Assembly: GCA_964507445.1 (NCBI GenBank)
Contig: CAZDQF010000012.1
Location: forward strand, 1-64,000
Length of the DNA stretch: 64,000 nucleotides
DNA from: GCA-2683135 sp964507445
GTDB lineage: Bacteria > Planctomycetota > GCA-002687715
Direction of reading: 5' to 3'
The notes beneath the pieces were generated by a model. It saw only the letters and a program-made list of their open reading frames with translations, was not told the DNA's origin and searched no databases. Shown in pieces: positions 36,997 to 44,344 of this stretch. Position numbers and translations under genes: made by a program. The stretch's first letter is position 1; the number at the start of each line of letters is the position of its first letter.

Positions 36997-37541
36997 CCCT
37001 TCATGAAGTCTTCCAGGTCGACTCCGAGCCCATCCGCTATTCGGTTGATGTAGTTGAAATAGCTGGTGACTTGTGCGAGGTCGTGGATGGCGGCGTCGTC
37101 CAGCCCCACATCCTTCAGGGGCTGCAGGTCCTCAGGGGTCATGTCTCCCGGGCTGAGGGTCAGCTTCTCCGCCCAGGCGCAGATGATCTGCTCCCGGGGA
37201 GACAGGTCCGCCTTGCGCCAGTCCTGCTTCACCGCCGCCGCCTGTTCCGGGTCGTTGGTCTCCACCTGGAGATCGTGGCCGTGGGCCTGCGTTCAGTAGA
37301 AGCAGTCGTTAGCCCGGGACACCACCGTGGCCACCAGCTCCCGCTCGGCCCGCGTGAGCCCCGATTCACCGAACATGGAGGCCTGGTACAGGGCCATGCT
37401 GGCCTGTAGCTGCTGCGGTCCGATGCTCATGAGCCGCAGGATGTTCCAGACCTTGCCGGCGCGCCCGGCGGCGGCGGCATAGATACGCCCGAGGAGACCT
37501 TTGGGCTCTTCCTCGGGCGCGATCGTGCGGATCCAGGCCAT
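36993..37541 (-). CDS. AhpD-like peroxidase-related protein with in-frame TGA (probable selenocysteine)
   Basis: Read through the TGA at 37293-37295, the frame encodes 182 residues, the normal length of AhpD-like peroxidase-related enzymes. Without readthrough it stops at residue 82. The TGA falls exactly on the second Cys of the active site: SRANDCFY, TGA, TQAHGHD, that is C-x-x-U-x-x-x-H where AhpD has C-x-x-C-x-x-x-H. The sequence continues in the same frame with strong family similarity (SPREQIICAWAEKLT, then SYFNYINRIADGLG) to a stop that overlaps the next gene by 4 bases. A hairpin with loop AGGT lies 20 to 33 bases after the TGA. AhpD-like selenoproteins have been reported in marine metagenome surveys, as I recall. 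Role: thiol/selenol redox, inferred. Confidence 0.8.
37259..37292 (-). promoter_or_regulatory. Candidate bacterial SECIS hairpin after the TGA codon
   Basis: On the minus strand, TCTCC pairs with GGAGA (37268-37272 with 37259-37263) around a 4-base AGGT loop. The loop lies 25 bases after the TGA. Bacterial SECIS elements are short hairpins just downstream of UGA with a G at the first or second loop position. The stem is only 5 bp, so it is suggestive, not proof. The lower stem is poor. Confidence 0.5.
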
Positions 37542-37547
37542 CGTGGG

Positions 37548-38315
37548 CTAGAAGCCGGGCACCTTCGCAGCCTTCTTGTAGCAGAGGTTGCAGAGGTAGA
37601 ACGAAGCCAGGAAGCACAGGGGCGCGACGTAAGTGCCCTGGGCCCATGTGGCGGAGTACTCGTTGAGCATGGCGAACACCAGCACGAACGACATGTAGGT
37701 GTTGTGCTTGGAGCGCAGCCCGGCCATCCCCACCAGGGCGCCGTCCGGAGCCTCGCCGTTCTTGACCGCGGTGATGATCTTCTGCTGCGCGGGCCAGATG
37801 CGCATCCACACGTTGAACGCCATGAAGGTGCCGTACATGGCGCCGATGTGGATGAGGGCGCCGCGGTAGTTCACCTCGGGGATCGCCTGGCGGTAGAAGA
37901 CGAACAGGCCGGCGGTGAGCAGCCAGCCGCCCCAGAACGCGGCGGAGGGAGACTTCAGGGCGGTCTTGGCCAGCTGGTCGTAGACGACGACGCCGGCGAA
38001 GGTGATCACCATCATGACGATCGGGAGCGCCCCCCAGGTGGACTCACCGCCCTCCCACATGAGCTTGCCGTGATAGAACTTGATGGCGATCAGCAGGAAG
38101 CCCGAGATCCACGTCCACAGGGCCGCGTAGCGGAACCAGTACAGGGCCCGGGGTAGCAGCTCCGGCACCACCTTCTTCTTGCTCTCCGCGTCCAGGGTCG
38201 GGGCGAAGGCCGAGTTGACCCAGTTGAAGAAGTACAGCAGGCCGATCCAGGTGATGCCGGCCACCACGTGGACCCAGCGGAAGATGCCGTCCAGATACGG
38301 GTTCAACTGATCCAT
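37548..38315 (-). CDS. PuuD-like (DUF989) membrane protein
   Basis: A 255-residue membrane protein with about seven or eight helices, starting RWVHVVAGITWIGLLYFFNW (His16 in the first helix). It matches the membrane domain of urate hydroxylase PuuD, but the C-terminal cytochrome c domain of PuuD is absent, so it is not expected to be a complete PuuD. GAGGAGA precedes the ATG. Its stop is 6 bases before the AhpD-like start, so it heads or nearly heads the operon. Redox or heme function is inferred, not visible. Confidence 0.75.
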   Translation of the reverse strand: MDQLNPYLDGIFRWVHVVAGITWIGLLYFFNWVNSAFAPTLDAESKKKVVPELLPRALYWFRYAALWTWISGFLLIAIKFYHGKLMWEGGESTWGALPIVMMVITFAGVVVYDQLAKTALKSPSAAFWGGWLLTAGLFVFYRQAIPEVNYRGALIHIGAMYGTFMAFNVWMRIWPAQQKIITAVKNGEAPDGALVGMAGLRSKHNTYMSFVLVFAMLNEYSATWAQGTYVAPLCFLASFYLCNLCYKKAAKVPGF

Positions 38316-38396
38316 GGAATGTCTCTCCTCTGTTGCGCGCGTCGGCAGACGGTGACGCCCGCGGCGGGGCTTGTCAAGGTGATGGTGAGGAGGAGG

Positions 38397-39185
38397 TTAC
38401 CTGCTCACCTTCTGGACCAGGGGGGTGAAGGGCTTTCCTTCCTCCACCGTCACCTCGAAGCTCTTCTTGCCCAGCCCTGCGTGGACCGCCTCCAGGGTGT
38501 AGGTGCCGGGGGGCAGCGGCCTGGGAAACGCCCACTTGCCCTCCTCATCGGAGACGGCGAAGTAGGGTTGATCCACGACGTGGATCCAGGCCTTCATCCA
38601 CCCGTGGATGTCGCACTTGGTCATGACCTCCAGTTGGGGTCGCTTGAACTGACGGGTGAAGCTGGAGCCCTTGCTGGCGGTGACCTTGTTGAAGCCCTGG
38701 CTGCCGGCCACGTGGACGTTGTGGGAGGTGGCGTCGCTGTTGCGGAATTGCACCGGCTGGTGGACCCGGACCCCGATGACGTGGGGCTTGTAGACGCAGT
38801 TGATCTGATCCACGACGGCCGGGGTGGTCTCGTTGGCGAAGGTGTAGTCCTCGAGCCCCTTCTTGACGTGGACGAACACGTCTCGCAGGCCTCCGTTCTC
38901 TCCCACGACCCACAGCTCGGAGCGGGGGTTCTCGTTGACGCTCATGCAGTAGGCGTCCGCCATGGACAGCTTCGCCCGTCGGGGCGGGTCCCCTTCCCAC
39001 AGGACGCTCCCGGACACCACGGCTCCTTTCGCCAGGTCCGCCTCCGAGGGTTCGTTGACCTGCACCTCCGGGTAGGTGGGCTCCTCCTCGCCGCATGCGA
39101 CCAGGACCATTGCCAGGACGGCTCCGAGAACGGAGATGGCGAACAGGGCGGGCAGCCGCCCCGCAGACAGCTTGGGCTTGATCAT
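38397..39185 (-). CDS. Cupredoxin-like lipoprotein
   Basis: A 262-residue lipoprotein. The lipobox is LVAC with Cys31 as the first mature residue, so it is membrane-anchored outside. Residues about 50-145 form a beta domain; then a cupredoxin-like copper site is suggested by SHNVHV (His155), CDIHGWM (Cys191, His194, Met197). A C-terminal carboxypeptidase-regulatory-like beta domain follows (PFPPGTYTLEAVHAG-type). Similar planctomycete proteins resemble methylamine-utilisation cupredoxins. It may hand electrons to the PuuD-like membrane protein 81 bases downstream, which is inference. Confidence 0.75.
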   Translation of the reverse strand: MIKPKLSAGRLPALFAISVLGAVLAMVLVACGEEEPTYPEVQVNEPSEADLAKGAVVSGSVLWEGDPPRRAKLSMADAYCMSVNENPRSELWVVGENGGLRDVFVHVKKGLEDYTFANETTPAVVDQINCVYKPHVIGVRVHQPVQFRNSDATSHNVHVAGSQGFNKVTASKGSSFTRQFKRPQLEVMTKCDIHGWMKAWIHVVDQPYFAVSDEEGKWAFPRPLPPGTYTLEAVHAGLGKKSFEVTVEEGKPFTPLVQKVSR

Positions 39186-39230
39186 GGGGGGATCATAACG
39201 ATCCCGGCGCGCCGGTAGGATGGGGCCATC

Positions 39231-40007
39231 ATGCGTCTACCAATGATCTTGCTGATTCTCGTTTGCTGGGGCTGCGGCGGAGACGAGGCCGCGGCACCGG
39301 ACGCCGCCCCGACCCCGCCTCCGGACACCCGGGAAGCAGCCCTGGCGCTGCTGGACCGGGCAGACGCGGCGGTCTATTCGCCGCTCCAGGCGGGCCTCTC
39401 CGACGCCACCTACATCTTCAGGACGTCCGAGCGCCCCGGGGTCTCCGTGGAGGTGAAGTGGGTCAAGCCCGACCACGCCGGCGGACGGCTGATCCTGGAC
39501 CCGGGCGCGGACGCCGCCACGGCGGAGTGGGCCGCCACCTACGGCCCCTCCTTCGTGCAGCAGAGCGCCGACCTGGCGGATCTGCTGGTGGGGGTCACGA
39601 ATCGCTCGCAGTATGAGGAGGACGAGCTATCCCTGCTGGACCCGGAGACCGTGAGGGTGGTGGCGCGCTCGGAGCGGTCTCGGGAGCGAGGCCTGCGCAG
39701 CGCGATCATCTCCGTCGGCGCTGATGGTCTGCCGCTGAGCCTCGATTCCGAGACGAACACCGGGAGGGTGCTGCTGTCGCTCAGCTATCGCCCGCGGGAG
39801 GATGGTCGCTGGCTGGTGCAGGAGGCTGAGTCGCAGGTGATCTCCGGCGGCACAACGGACCAACGGACGTTGCGTTTCGAGTACCAGACCGTTGGGAAGT
39901 ACACCATGCCGCGTCGGGTCATCATCGGCGGCGGGGACGAGGAGGTGACGCGGGAGTTCAGTGAGGTGCGGGTGGACCAGGGGTTGACCCCGGCCATGGT
40001 TCGGTAG
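39231..40007 (+). CDS. Probable lipoprotein, unknown
   Basis: A 258-residue exported protein. The N-terminus is hydrophobic and ends VCWGCGG, an atypical lipobox with Cys15. A Pro/Ala-rich linker follows, then an alpha/beta region with a repeated strand pattern (VSVEVKWVKPDHAGGRLIL, then TLRFEYQTVGKYTMPRRV) reminiscent of LolA-type lipid-sorting proteins, but without a firm match. It is a single gene, divergent from the copper-type lipoprotein across 45 bases. Function unknown. Confidence 0.65.
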   Translation: MRLPMILLILVCWGCGGDEAAAPDAAPTPPPDTREAALALLDRADAAVYSPLQAGLSDATYIFRTSERPGVSVEVKWVKPDHAGGRLILDPGADAATAEWAATYGPSFVQQSADLADLLVGVTNRSQYEEDELSLLDPETVRVVARSERSRERGLRSAIISVGADGLPLSLDSETNTGRVLLSLSYRPREDGRWLVQEAESQVISGGTTDQRTLRFEYQTVGKYTMPRRVIIGGGDEEVTREFSEVRVDQGLTPAMVR

Positions 40008-40071
40008 GCGTTTCTCCCGCGGTTCTGAGGCTTCGCTGGAGCCCCGGGGCGTCGGATGCCACAATGCGCCC

Positions 40072-41535
40072 ATGACCGTGAGGGATCATGACCTGAGGGT
40101 GTACAACACCCTGGAGCGGGCCAAGGAGCCGTTCGAGCCGCTGGTGGAAGGTCACGTGGGGATCTACGTCTGCGGCCCCACCGTCTACTCCGACGCCCAC
40201 CTGGGACACGCCAAGAGCTACGTGTCCTTCGACGTGATCGTCCGCTACCTGCGCCACCTCGGGTACCGGGTGCGCTACGTCCAGAACATCACCGACGTGG
40301 GGCACCTGACGGACGACGGTGACGAGGGCGAGGACAAGATGCTCAAGCGGGCGCGCCTGGATCAGGTGCATCCCATGGAGCTGGCGGAGACCTACACCGG
40401 GCGCTACCTCCGCGACATGGACGGCCTCAAGGTCAGGCGCGCGGACATCTACCCCCGGGCCTCCGGTCACATCAACGAGCAGATCGACATCATCCAGGAC
40501 CTGGTGGAGCGGGGGCACGCCTACGAGGCGGGCGGCAACGTCTACTTCTCCGTGCCGTCCTGGGAGTCCTACGGCAAGCTCTCCGGGCGCCAGTCCGAGG
40601 ACCAGGAGTCCGGACACCGGGTGCAGGTGAGAGGCGACAAGCGGGACCCGCGGGACTTCGCCCTCTGGAAGGCGGCGGAGGGCGGCCACATCCTGCGTTG
40701 GAAGAGCCCGTGGGGTTGGGGCTACCCGGGGTGGCACATCGAGTGCTCCGCCATGGCCGTGAAGTACCTCGGAGACACCTTCGACATCCACGGCGGCGGC
40801 CTGGAGAACCAGTTCCCCCACCACGAGTGCGAGATCGCCCAGAGCAACGCCGTGGGACACGACTTCGCCCGCTACTGGCTCCACAACAACATGATCAACG
40901 TGGACGGGGTCAAGATGGGGAAGTCCCTCGGCAACTTCGTCACCATCGAGGACGCCATGGCGTCTCACGACGCGGAGACCGTGCGGGCGTTCCTCCTCAT
41001 GACCCACTACCGTTCGCCCGCCAACTACACGGACGACGGGTTGTCGGCGGCCCGCAACGGCCTGGACCGGCTCCAGGGGGCGGTCCGCTCGTTGGCGGCG
41101 GCGATTCCGGGTGCGGCGACGGCGCCTCAGCCCGGAGACGCCGCTCTCGAAGCGGCCATGGAGAAGGCGGCCCGGGAGTTCCACGCCGCCATGGACGACG
41201 ACTTCAACACCCCCATCGCCATCTCGGCCCTGTACGAGTTGGTCAAGCCCGTGAACGTGGCGTTGTCCGACGGCGACGCCTCCGCCGAGGCCATGGGGCG
41301 CGCCCTGGAGCTGTTCACGAGCCTCGGGGAAGAGGTCCTGGGCATCGTCGGCGACGCCTCGTCGTCCGATGACGACATGGCCGCGGACCCGTTCATCGAT
41401 CTGCTCCTGGACGTTCGGGGTGAGCTCAAGAGCCAGAAGATCTTCGAGCTGGCAGACCGCATCCGGCAGGGCCTGGACGACGCCGGGGTCGAGGTGAAGG
41501 ACACCAAGGACGGCGCCTCCTGGGAACGCCGCTGA
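40072..41535 (+). CDS. cysS: Cysteinyl-tRNA synthetase
   Basis: A 487-residue class I aminoacyl-tRNA synthetase that charges tRNA-Cys. The HIGH motif is HLGHA (about 43-47) after YVCGPTVYSDA; the zinc ligands are Cys in CGPTV, HIECSAM and HHECE; the KMSKS motif is KMGKSLGN. The length fits the family (about 460-490). It is monocistronic as far as can be seen. Its stop is 15 bases from the convergent SDR gene. All key residues are present. Confidence 0.96.
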   Translation: MTVRDHDLRVYNTLERAKEPFEPLVEGHVGIYVCGPTVYSDAHLGHAKSYVSFDVIVRYLRHLGYRVRYVQNITDVGHLTDDGDEGEDKMLKRARLDQVHPMELAETYTGRYLRDMDGLKVRRADIYPRASGHINEQIDIIQDLVERGHAYEAGGNVYFSVPSWESYGKLSGRQSEDQESGHRVQVRGDKRDPRDFALWKAAEGGHILRWKSPWGWGYPGWHIECSAMAVKYLGDTFDIHGGGLENQFPHHECEIAQSNAVGHDFARYWLHNNMINVDGVKMGKSLGNFVTIEDAMASHDAETVRAFLLMTHYRSPANYTDDGLSAARNGLDRLQGAVRSLAAAIPGAATAPQPGDAALEAAMEKAAREFHAAMDDDFNTPIAISALYELVKPVNVALSDGDASAEAMGRALELFTSLGEEVLGIVGDASSSDDDMAADPFIDLLLDVRGELKSQKIFELADRIRQGLDDAGVEVKDTKDGASWERR

Positions 41536-41550
41536 CCGGGAGCCCGACGG

Positions 41551-42336
41551 CTACCAGTCGTGCAGGTCCTGGATCACCGCGGAGCGTCCGCCGTCCGCCA
41601 CCAGGGTCGTCCCGTTGACGAAGGCGGCGTCGTCCGAGAGCAGGAAGCACGCGGCGCCGGCGATCTGCTCCGGGGTGCCGATACGCCCGAGGGGGTGCAT
41701 GGAGAGGACGCGCCGGAAGCTGGCCTCCGGGTCCTCCGATTCCTGCAGCCGCCGCTCCGTGTGATCGCTCTGGACGTAACCCGTGACGAGCACGTTGGAG
41801 CGGATTCCCTGGGGGCCGAAGTCGATGGCCATGGATCGGCTCATGGCCAGCAGCGCTCCCTTGGTGACGGCGTAGGGGAAGGTGCGGGGCATGGTCCGAA
41901 GCACATGGGTGGGGGCCACGTGGACGATGGAGCCGTCGCCCGCGGCCTTGAGGAACGGTGCGCAGGTGCGGGCGCAGATCCACGCGGCCTCCAGGTTGTG
42001 GGCCAGGCTCTTCTGCCACTCCTCCTTGGTGGTGGTGTGGGGATCTCCGCTGGCCCGGTAGGACATGGCGTTCACGAGCCCATGGAGGCTGCCGTAGGCG
42101 AGGATGGCGTCCCCCACCATGGTCTGGACCTGGGCTTCGTCGGTGATGTCCACGAGGGCGAAGGTGGCCTCGCCCCCCGCCTCCAGGATGGCCTCCACCA
42201 CCGCGTGTCCCGCGGCCTCGGCCTTGTCCGCCACCACCACCCGGCCCCCCTCCTGGGCCGCCTTGATGGAGACCGCCCGACCGATGGAGGAGCCGCCGCC
42301 GGTGATGACCACGACCCTGTCAGCGAGTCTTCCCAC
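41551..42336 (-). CDS. Short-chain dehydrogenase/reductase with altered active site
   Basis: A 261-residue SDR starting at GTG 42336, with GAGGGAG upstream. The nucleotide motif TGGGSSIG and the YAVTK catalytic pair are intact, as is the C-terminal VADGGRSAV. The usual NNAG motif reads VNAMS, and the Ser before Tyr is absent (VHVAPTHVLRTMP). It may have changed chemistry or be a weak reductase. The gene downstream of it in transcription is none; the exported protein at 42371 lies 34 bases upstream on the same strand. Confidence 0.8.
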   Translation of the reverse strand: MGRLADRVVVITGGGSSIGRAVSIKAAQEGGRVVVADKAEAAGHAVVEAILEAGGEATFALVDITDEAQVQTMVGDAILAYGSLHGLVNAMSYRASGDPHTTTKEEWQKSLAHNLEAAWICARTCAPFLKAAGDGSIVHVAPTHVLRTMPRTFPYAVTKGALLAMSRSMAIDFGPQGIRSNVLVTGYVQSDHTERRLQESEDPEASFRRVLSMHPLGRIGTPEQIAGAACFLLSDDAAFVNGTTLVADGGRSAVIQDLHDW

Positions 42337-42370
42337 CTGGATTCTCCCTCATGGCGCCGTGGGCGCGCGG

Positions 42371-43579
42371 TCAGTCGTCCTTCACCGGGAGCTGCACCTG
42401 AACGATGCTCTCCTTCCACGTCACGCGCCGAACCGGTCCCGCCACCACCAGACCGGTGGTGGCCGCCCGATCTCGCAGCCGTTGCTCGGCGAGCTTGAGG
42501 GTGTCCGGCTCGGGTTCGATGACCACCGTGGAGAGGACCCGGTGGGGCGCCTCCCTGGTGAGCCGCGGCGCTTCCCGGGCCGCCGCCGGTGCGACCTCTG
42601 AGCCGGTGAGCTCCACCGGGACCCCCAGGGCCACGACCCGCTCTCCCTCCAGGTCACGGAACGCGGGTCCGTTCTTCTTCAGCGCCGCCTGATCGATGAA
42701 CGCGTCGAGCACGGTCTGGGCGTTCTCCGGGTCGTCACCCAAGGTGTCCATGATGACCATCCCTTCGCCGGACAGGGTGCGGTCCACGATGGGGCTGACG
42801 GTCATCGCTTCCGGTTGACGGAAGATCTCCATGTCGTCCACGGGCTCGAAGGAGACCTCTTGCAGCTCCTGGCGGGCCAGCACCTCACCGTCCACCGCGA
42901 TGGCGGACTGGAAGCCCACCACGACCCCGTCCACCTGGCGGAAATCCGAGAGCGCCATGGACATGAGCACCTTGCGGGCGCGGCCCTCCACGGACGCGTT
43001 CCATTCGGCCCTGGTGAGCAGGGAGGTGTCGGGGTCGAAGCCCAGTCGGAAGGGCCCCACGTCACCGGATTCAAACTCCACCTTCAGCCACTCCAGCCCG
43101 TCGCGGAACCCGAGCTCCTCGGTAGAGACCTCCGGGTCGCTCTCCAGGTCGACCAGCAGACCGCAGCGGACCAGGGCCATCTGCTCCTGGAGACGGAGCA
43201 CGTCGGTCTCGGTCCAGAGCACCGGGACGCCGTCCAGGGTGGACCAGGTGTCCTCACCGACTGCGCCGTGGACCAGGCGTGCTGCGGCGATGTCGATGTC
43301 ATGGCGATAGCGGTCCGGCAGCACCATCCTGAGCCGGGCCTTGGTCTCCCGTCCGGCTTCCGAACCGATGAGCTGAGACTCGACGGCGCGGACCAGGGAG
43401 AGTCGTTCCTGCCCGCCATGGGCCTTGATGGCGCGGGTCAGCAGGGGCGTCGTGGGGCCGGCGGTCTGCGGCGCCTGTTCGTACTGCGCGTCCGGACCGT
43501 AGATGGCGTATAGCCCTGCGGCGGGGACCGTGAGGGCCACCAGGGCGACGAGCAGGAGCTTCCTACGAGGGCGAGACAT
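42371..43579 (-). CDS. Exported two-domain protein with GyrI-like tail
   Basis: A 402-residue protein anchored by a hydrophobic N-terminus (about 8-26). Residues about 45-235 form a beta-sheet region typical of outer-membrane lipoprotein-sorting-like (LolA-type) proteins: RAIKAHGGQERLS, RMVLPDRYRHD and KVEFESGDVGPFRLGF. Residues about 275-400 resemble a GyrI/effector-binding-like domain (TVLDAFIDQAALKK, then STVVIEPEPDTLKLAEQ). It has no lipobox. Function unknown; a periplasmic binding role is inferred. Confidence 0.6.
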   Translation of the reverse strand: MSRPRRKLLLVALVALTVPAAGLYAIYGPDAQYEQAPQTAGPTTPLLTRAIKAHGGQERLSLVRAVESQLIGSEAGRETKARLRMVLPDRYRHDIDIAAARLVHGAVGEDTWSTLDGVPVLWTETDVLRLQEQMALVRCGLLVDLESDPEVSTEELGFRDGLEWLKVEFESGDVGPFRLGFDPDTSLLTRAEWNASVEGRARKVLMSMALSDFRQVDGVVVGFQSAIAVDGEVLARQELQEVSFEPVDDMEIFRQPEAMTVSPIVDRTLSGEGMVIMDTLGDDPENAQTVLDAFIDQAALKKNGPAFRDLEGERVVALGVPVELTGSEVAPAAAREAPRLTREAPHRVLSTVVIEPEPDTLKLAEQRLRDRAATTGLVVAGPVRRVTWKESIVQVQLPVKDD

Positions 43580-43640
43580 GACGGGTGTCGGTGAAGGGGC
43601 TGAGGATAGCCCCGCCTGCAGGGCCCGGCAAGCAGTCGGG

Positions 43641-44285
43641 TTACGTCAGGAGCGGGCGCAGGCGATCGAGGATGTGGTTCGTGGCCTGCTCTGCGGAGAC
43701 CCAGGGGACGCTCCCCGGATCAGTCCGTGCGGATTCTTCGCCCACCATGAGGTCAACCCGGTCCACCACATGGCGGGCGCTGTCCTTCATCTCGTGGGCG
43801 TCGGTCATGGCCATGATGGCCAGGGAATCGCCGGTGACGTGATCGCGGAAGCTGTTGCCCTCCGCCACGAGGAGCGCGCCCTTCGGGATCGCCTCCAGGG
43901 CGGCCCGGACTCCGGCGCCCGTGTGCTTGGGGTCCACGATCAGCCAGACCACCTCCGCCGCGCCGGCGGCCAGGTATCGTCCGGTGTCCTTCCCCGCGAC
44001 GTCCAGCTCCTTCATGTCACGGATGATGCGGAAGGGCTGGTTGAGGTCGTCGCACACCCCGCAGCCGTCGTTGTTGCGCGGGCACGTGTCGATGTGGGTG
44101 CGGGTCACCTTGAGCGCGACCGCGGCAGCGTCGCGCTCGGCGAGGGCTTCGAGCAGGCTCTCGCACAACGTGGTCTTGCCGGCGTTGCTACTGGATCCCG
44201 TGATGCATATGGTTGCGGCGAGATCCGGGCGCAGCTCGTTGATGTCGATGCGATCGGCCGGCGGGCATGGTTGAATCCGTTCCAT
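43641..44285 (-). CDS. MobB-like P-loop NTPase with Cys cluster
   Basis: A 214-residue protein from the ATG at 44285 (a TTG at 44300 is in frame). The Walker A motif is ICITGSSSNAGKTTL (about 28-42); the fold resembles MobB, which assists molybdopterin guanine dinucleotide synthesis. A CPRNNDGCGVC cluster (four to five Cys with His nearby) is not part of classic MobB and may bind metal. LLVAEGNSFRDHVTGDS resembles the MobB core. The UvrD gene diverges 60 bases away. Molybdenum or selenium-related cofactor roles are possible; none is proved. Confidence 0.65.
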   Translation of the reverse strand: MERIQPCPPADRIDINELRPDLAATICITGSSSNAGKTTLCESLLEALAERDAAAVALKVTRTHIDTCPRNNDGCGVCDDLNQPFRIIRDMKELDVAGKDTGRYLAAGAAEVVWLIVDPKHTGAGVRAALEAIPKGALLVAEGNSFRDHVTGDSLAIMAMTDAHEMKDSARHVVDRVDLMVGEESARTDPGSVPWVSAEQATNHILDRLRPLLT

Positions 44286-44344
44286 GGTGCTTGGGGTCAA
44301 TCTTCATCCCTCAACCCATAGGATGTCCAGGCCAGCTCTCCCAC

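Noticed and set aside
37293..37541. Reading 37293-37541 and 36993-37265 as two separate small genes
   Set aside because: Both are in the same frame, the break is one TGA at the active-site Cys, and the second piece would start at an internal GTG without a ribosome-binding site. One readthrough gene explains both.
37548..38315. Complete urate hydroxylase PuuD
   Set aside because: Only the membrane domain is present; the C-terminal cytochrome c domain is missing and no purine-degradation genes are nearby.
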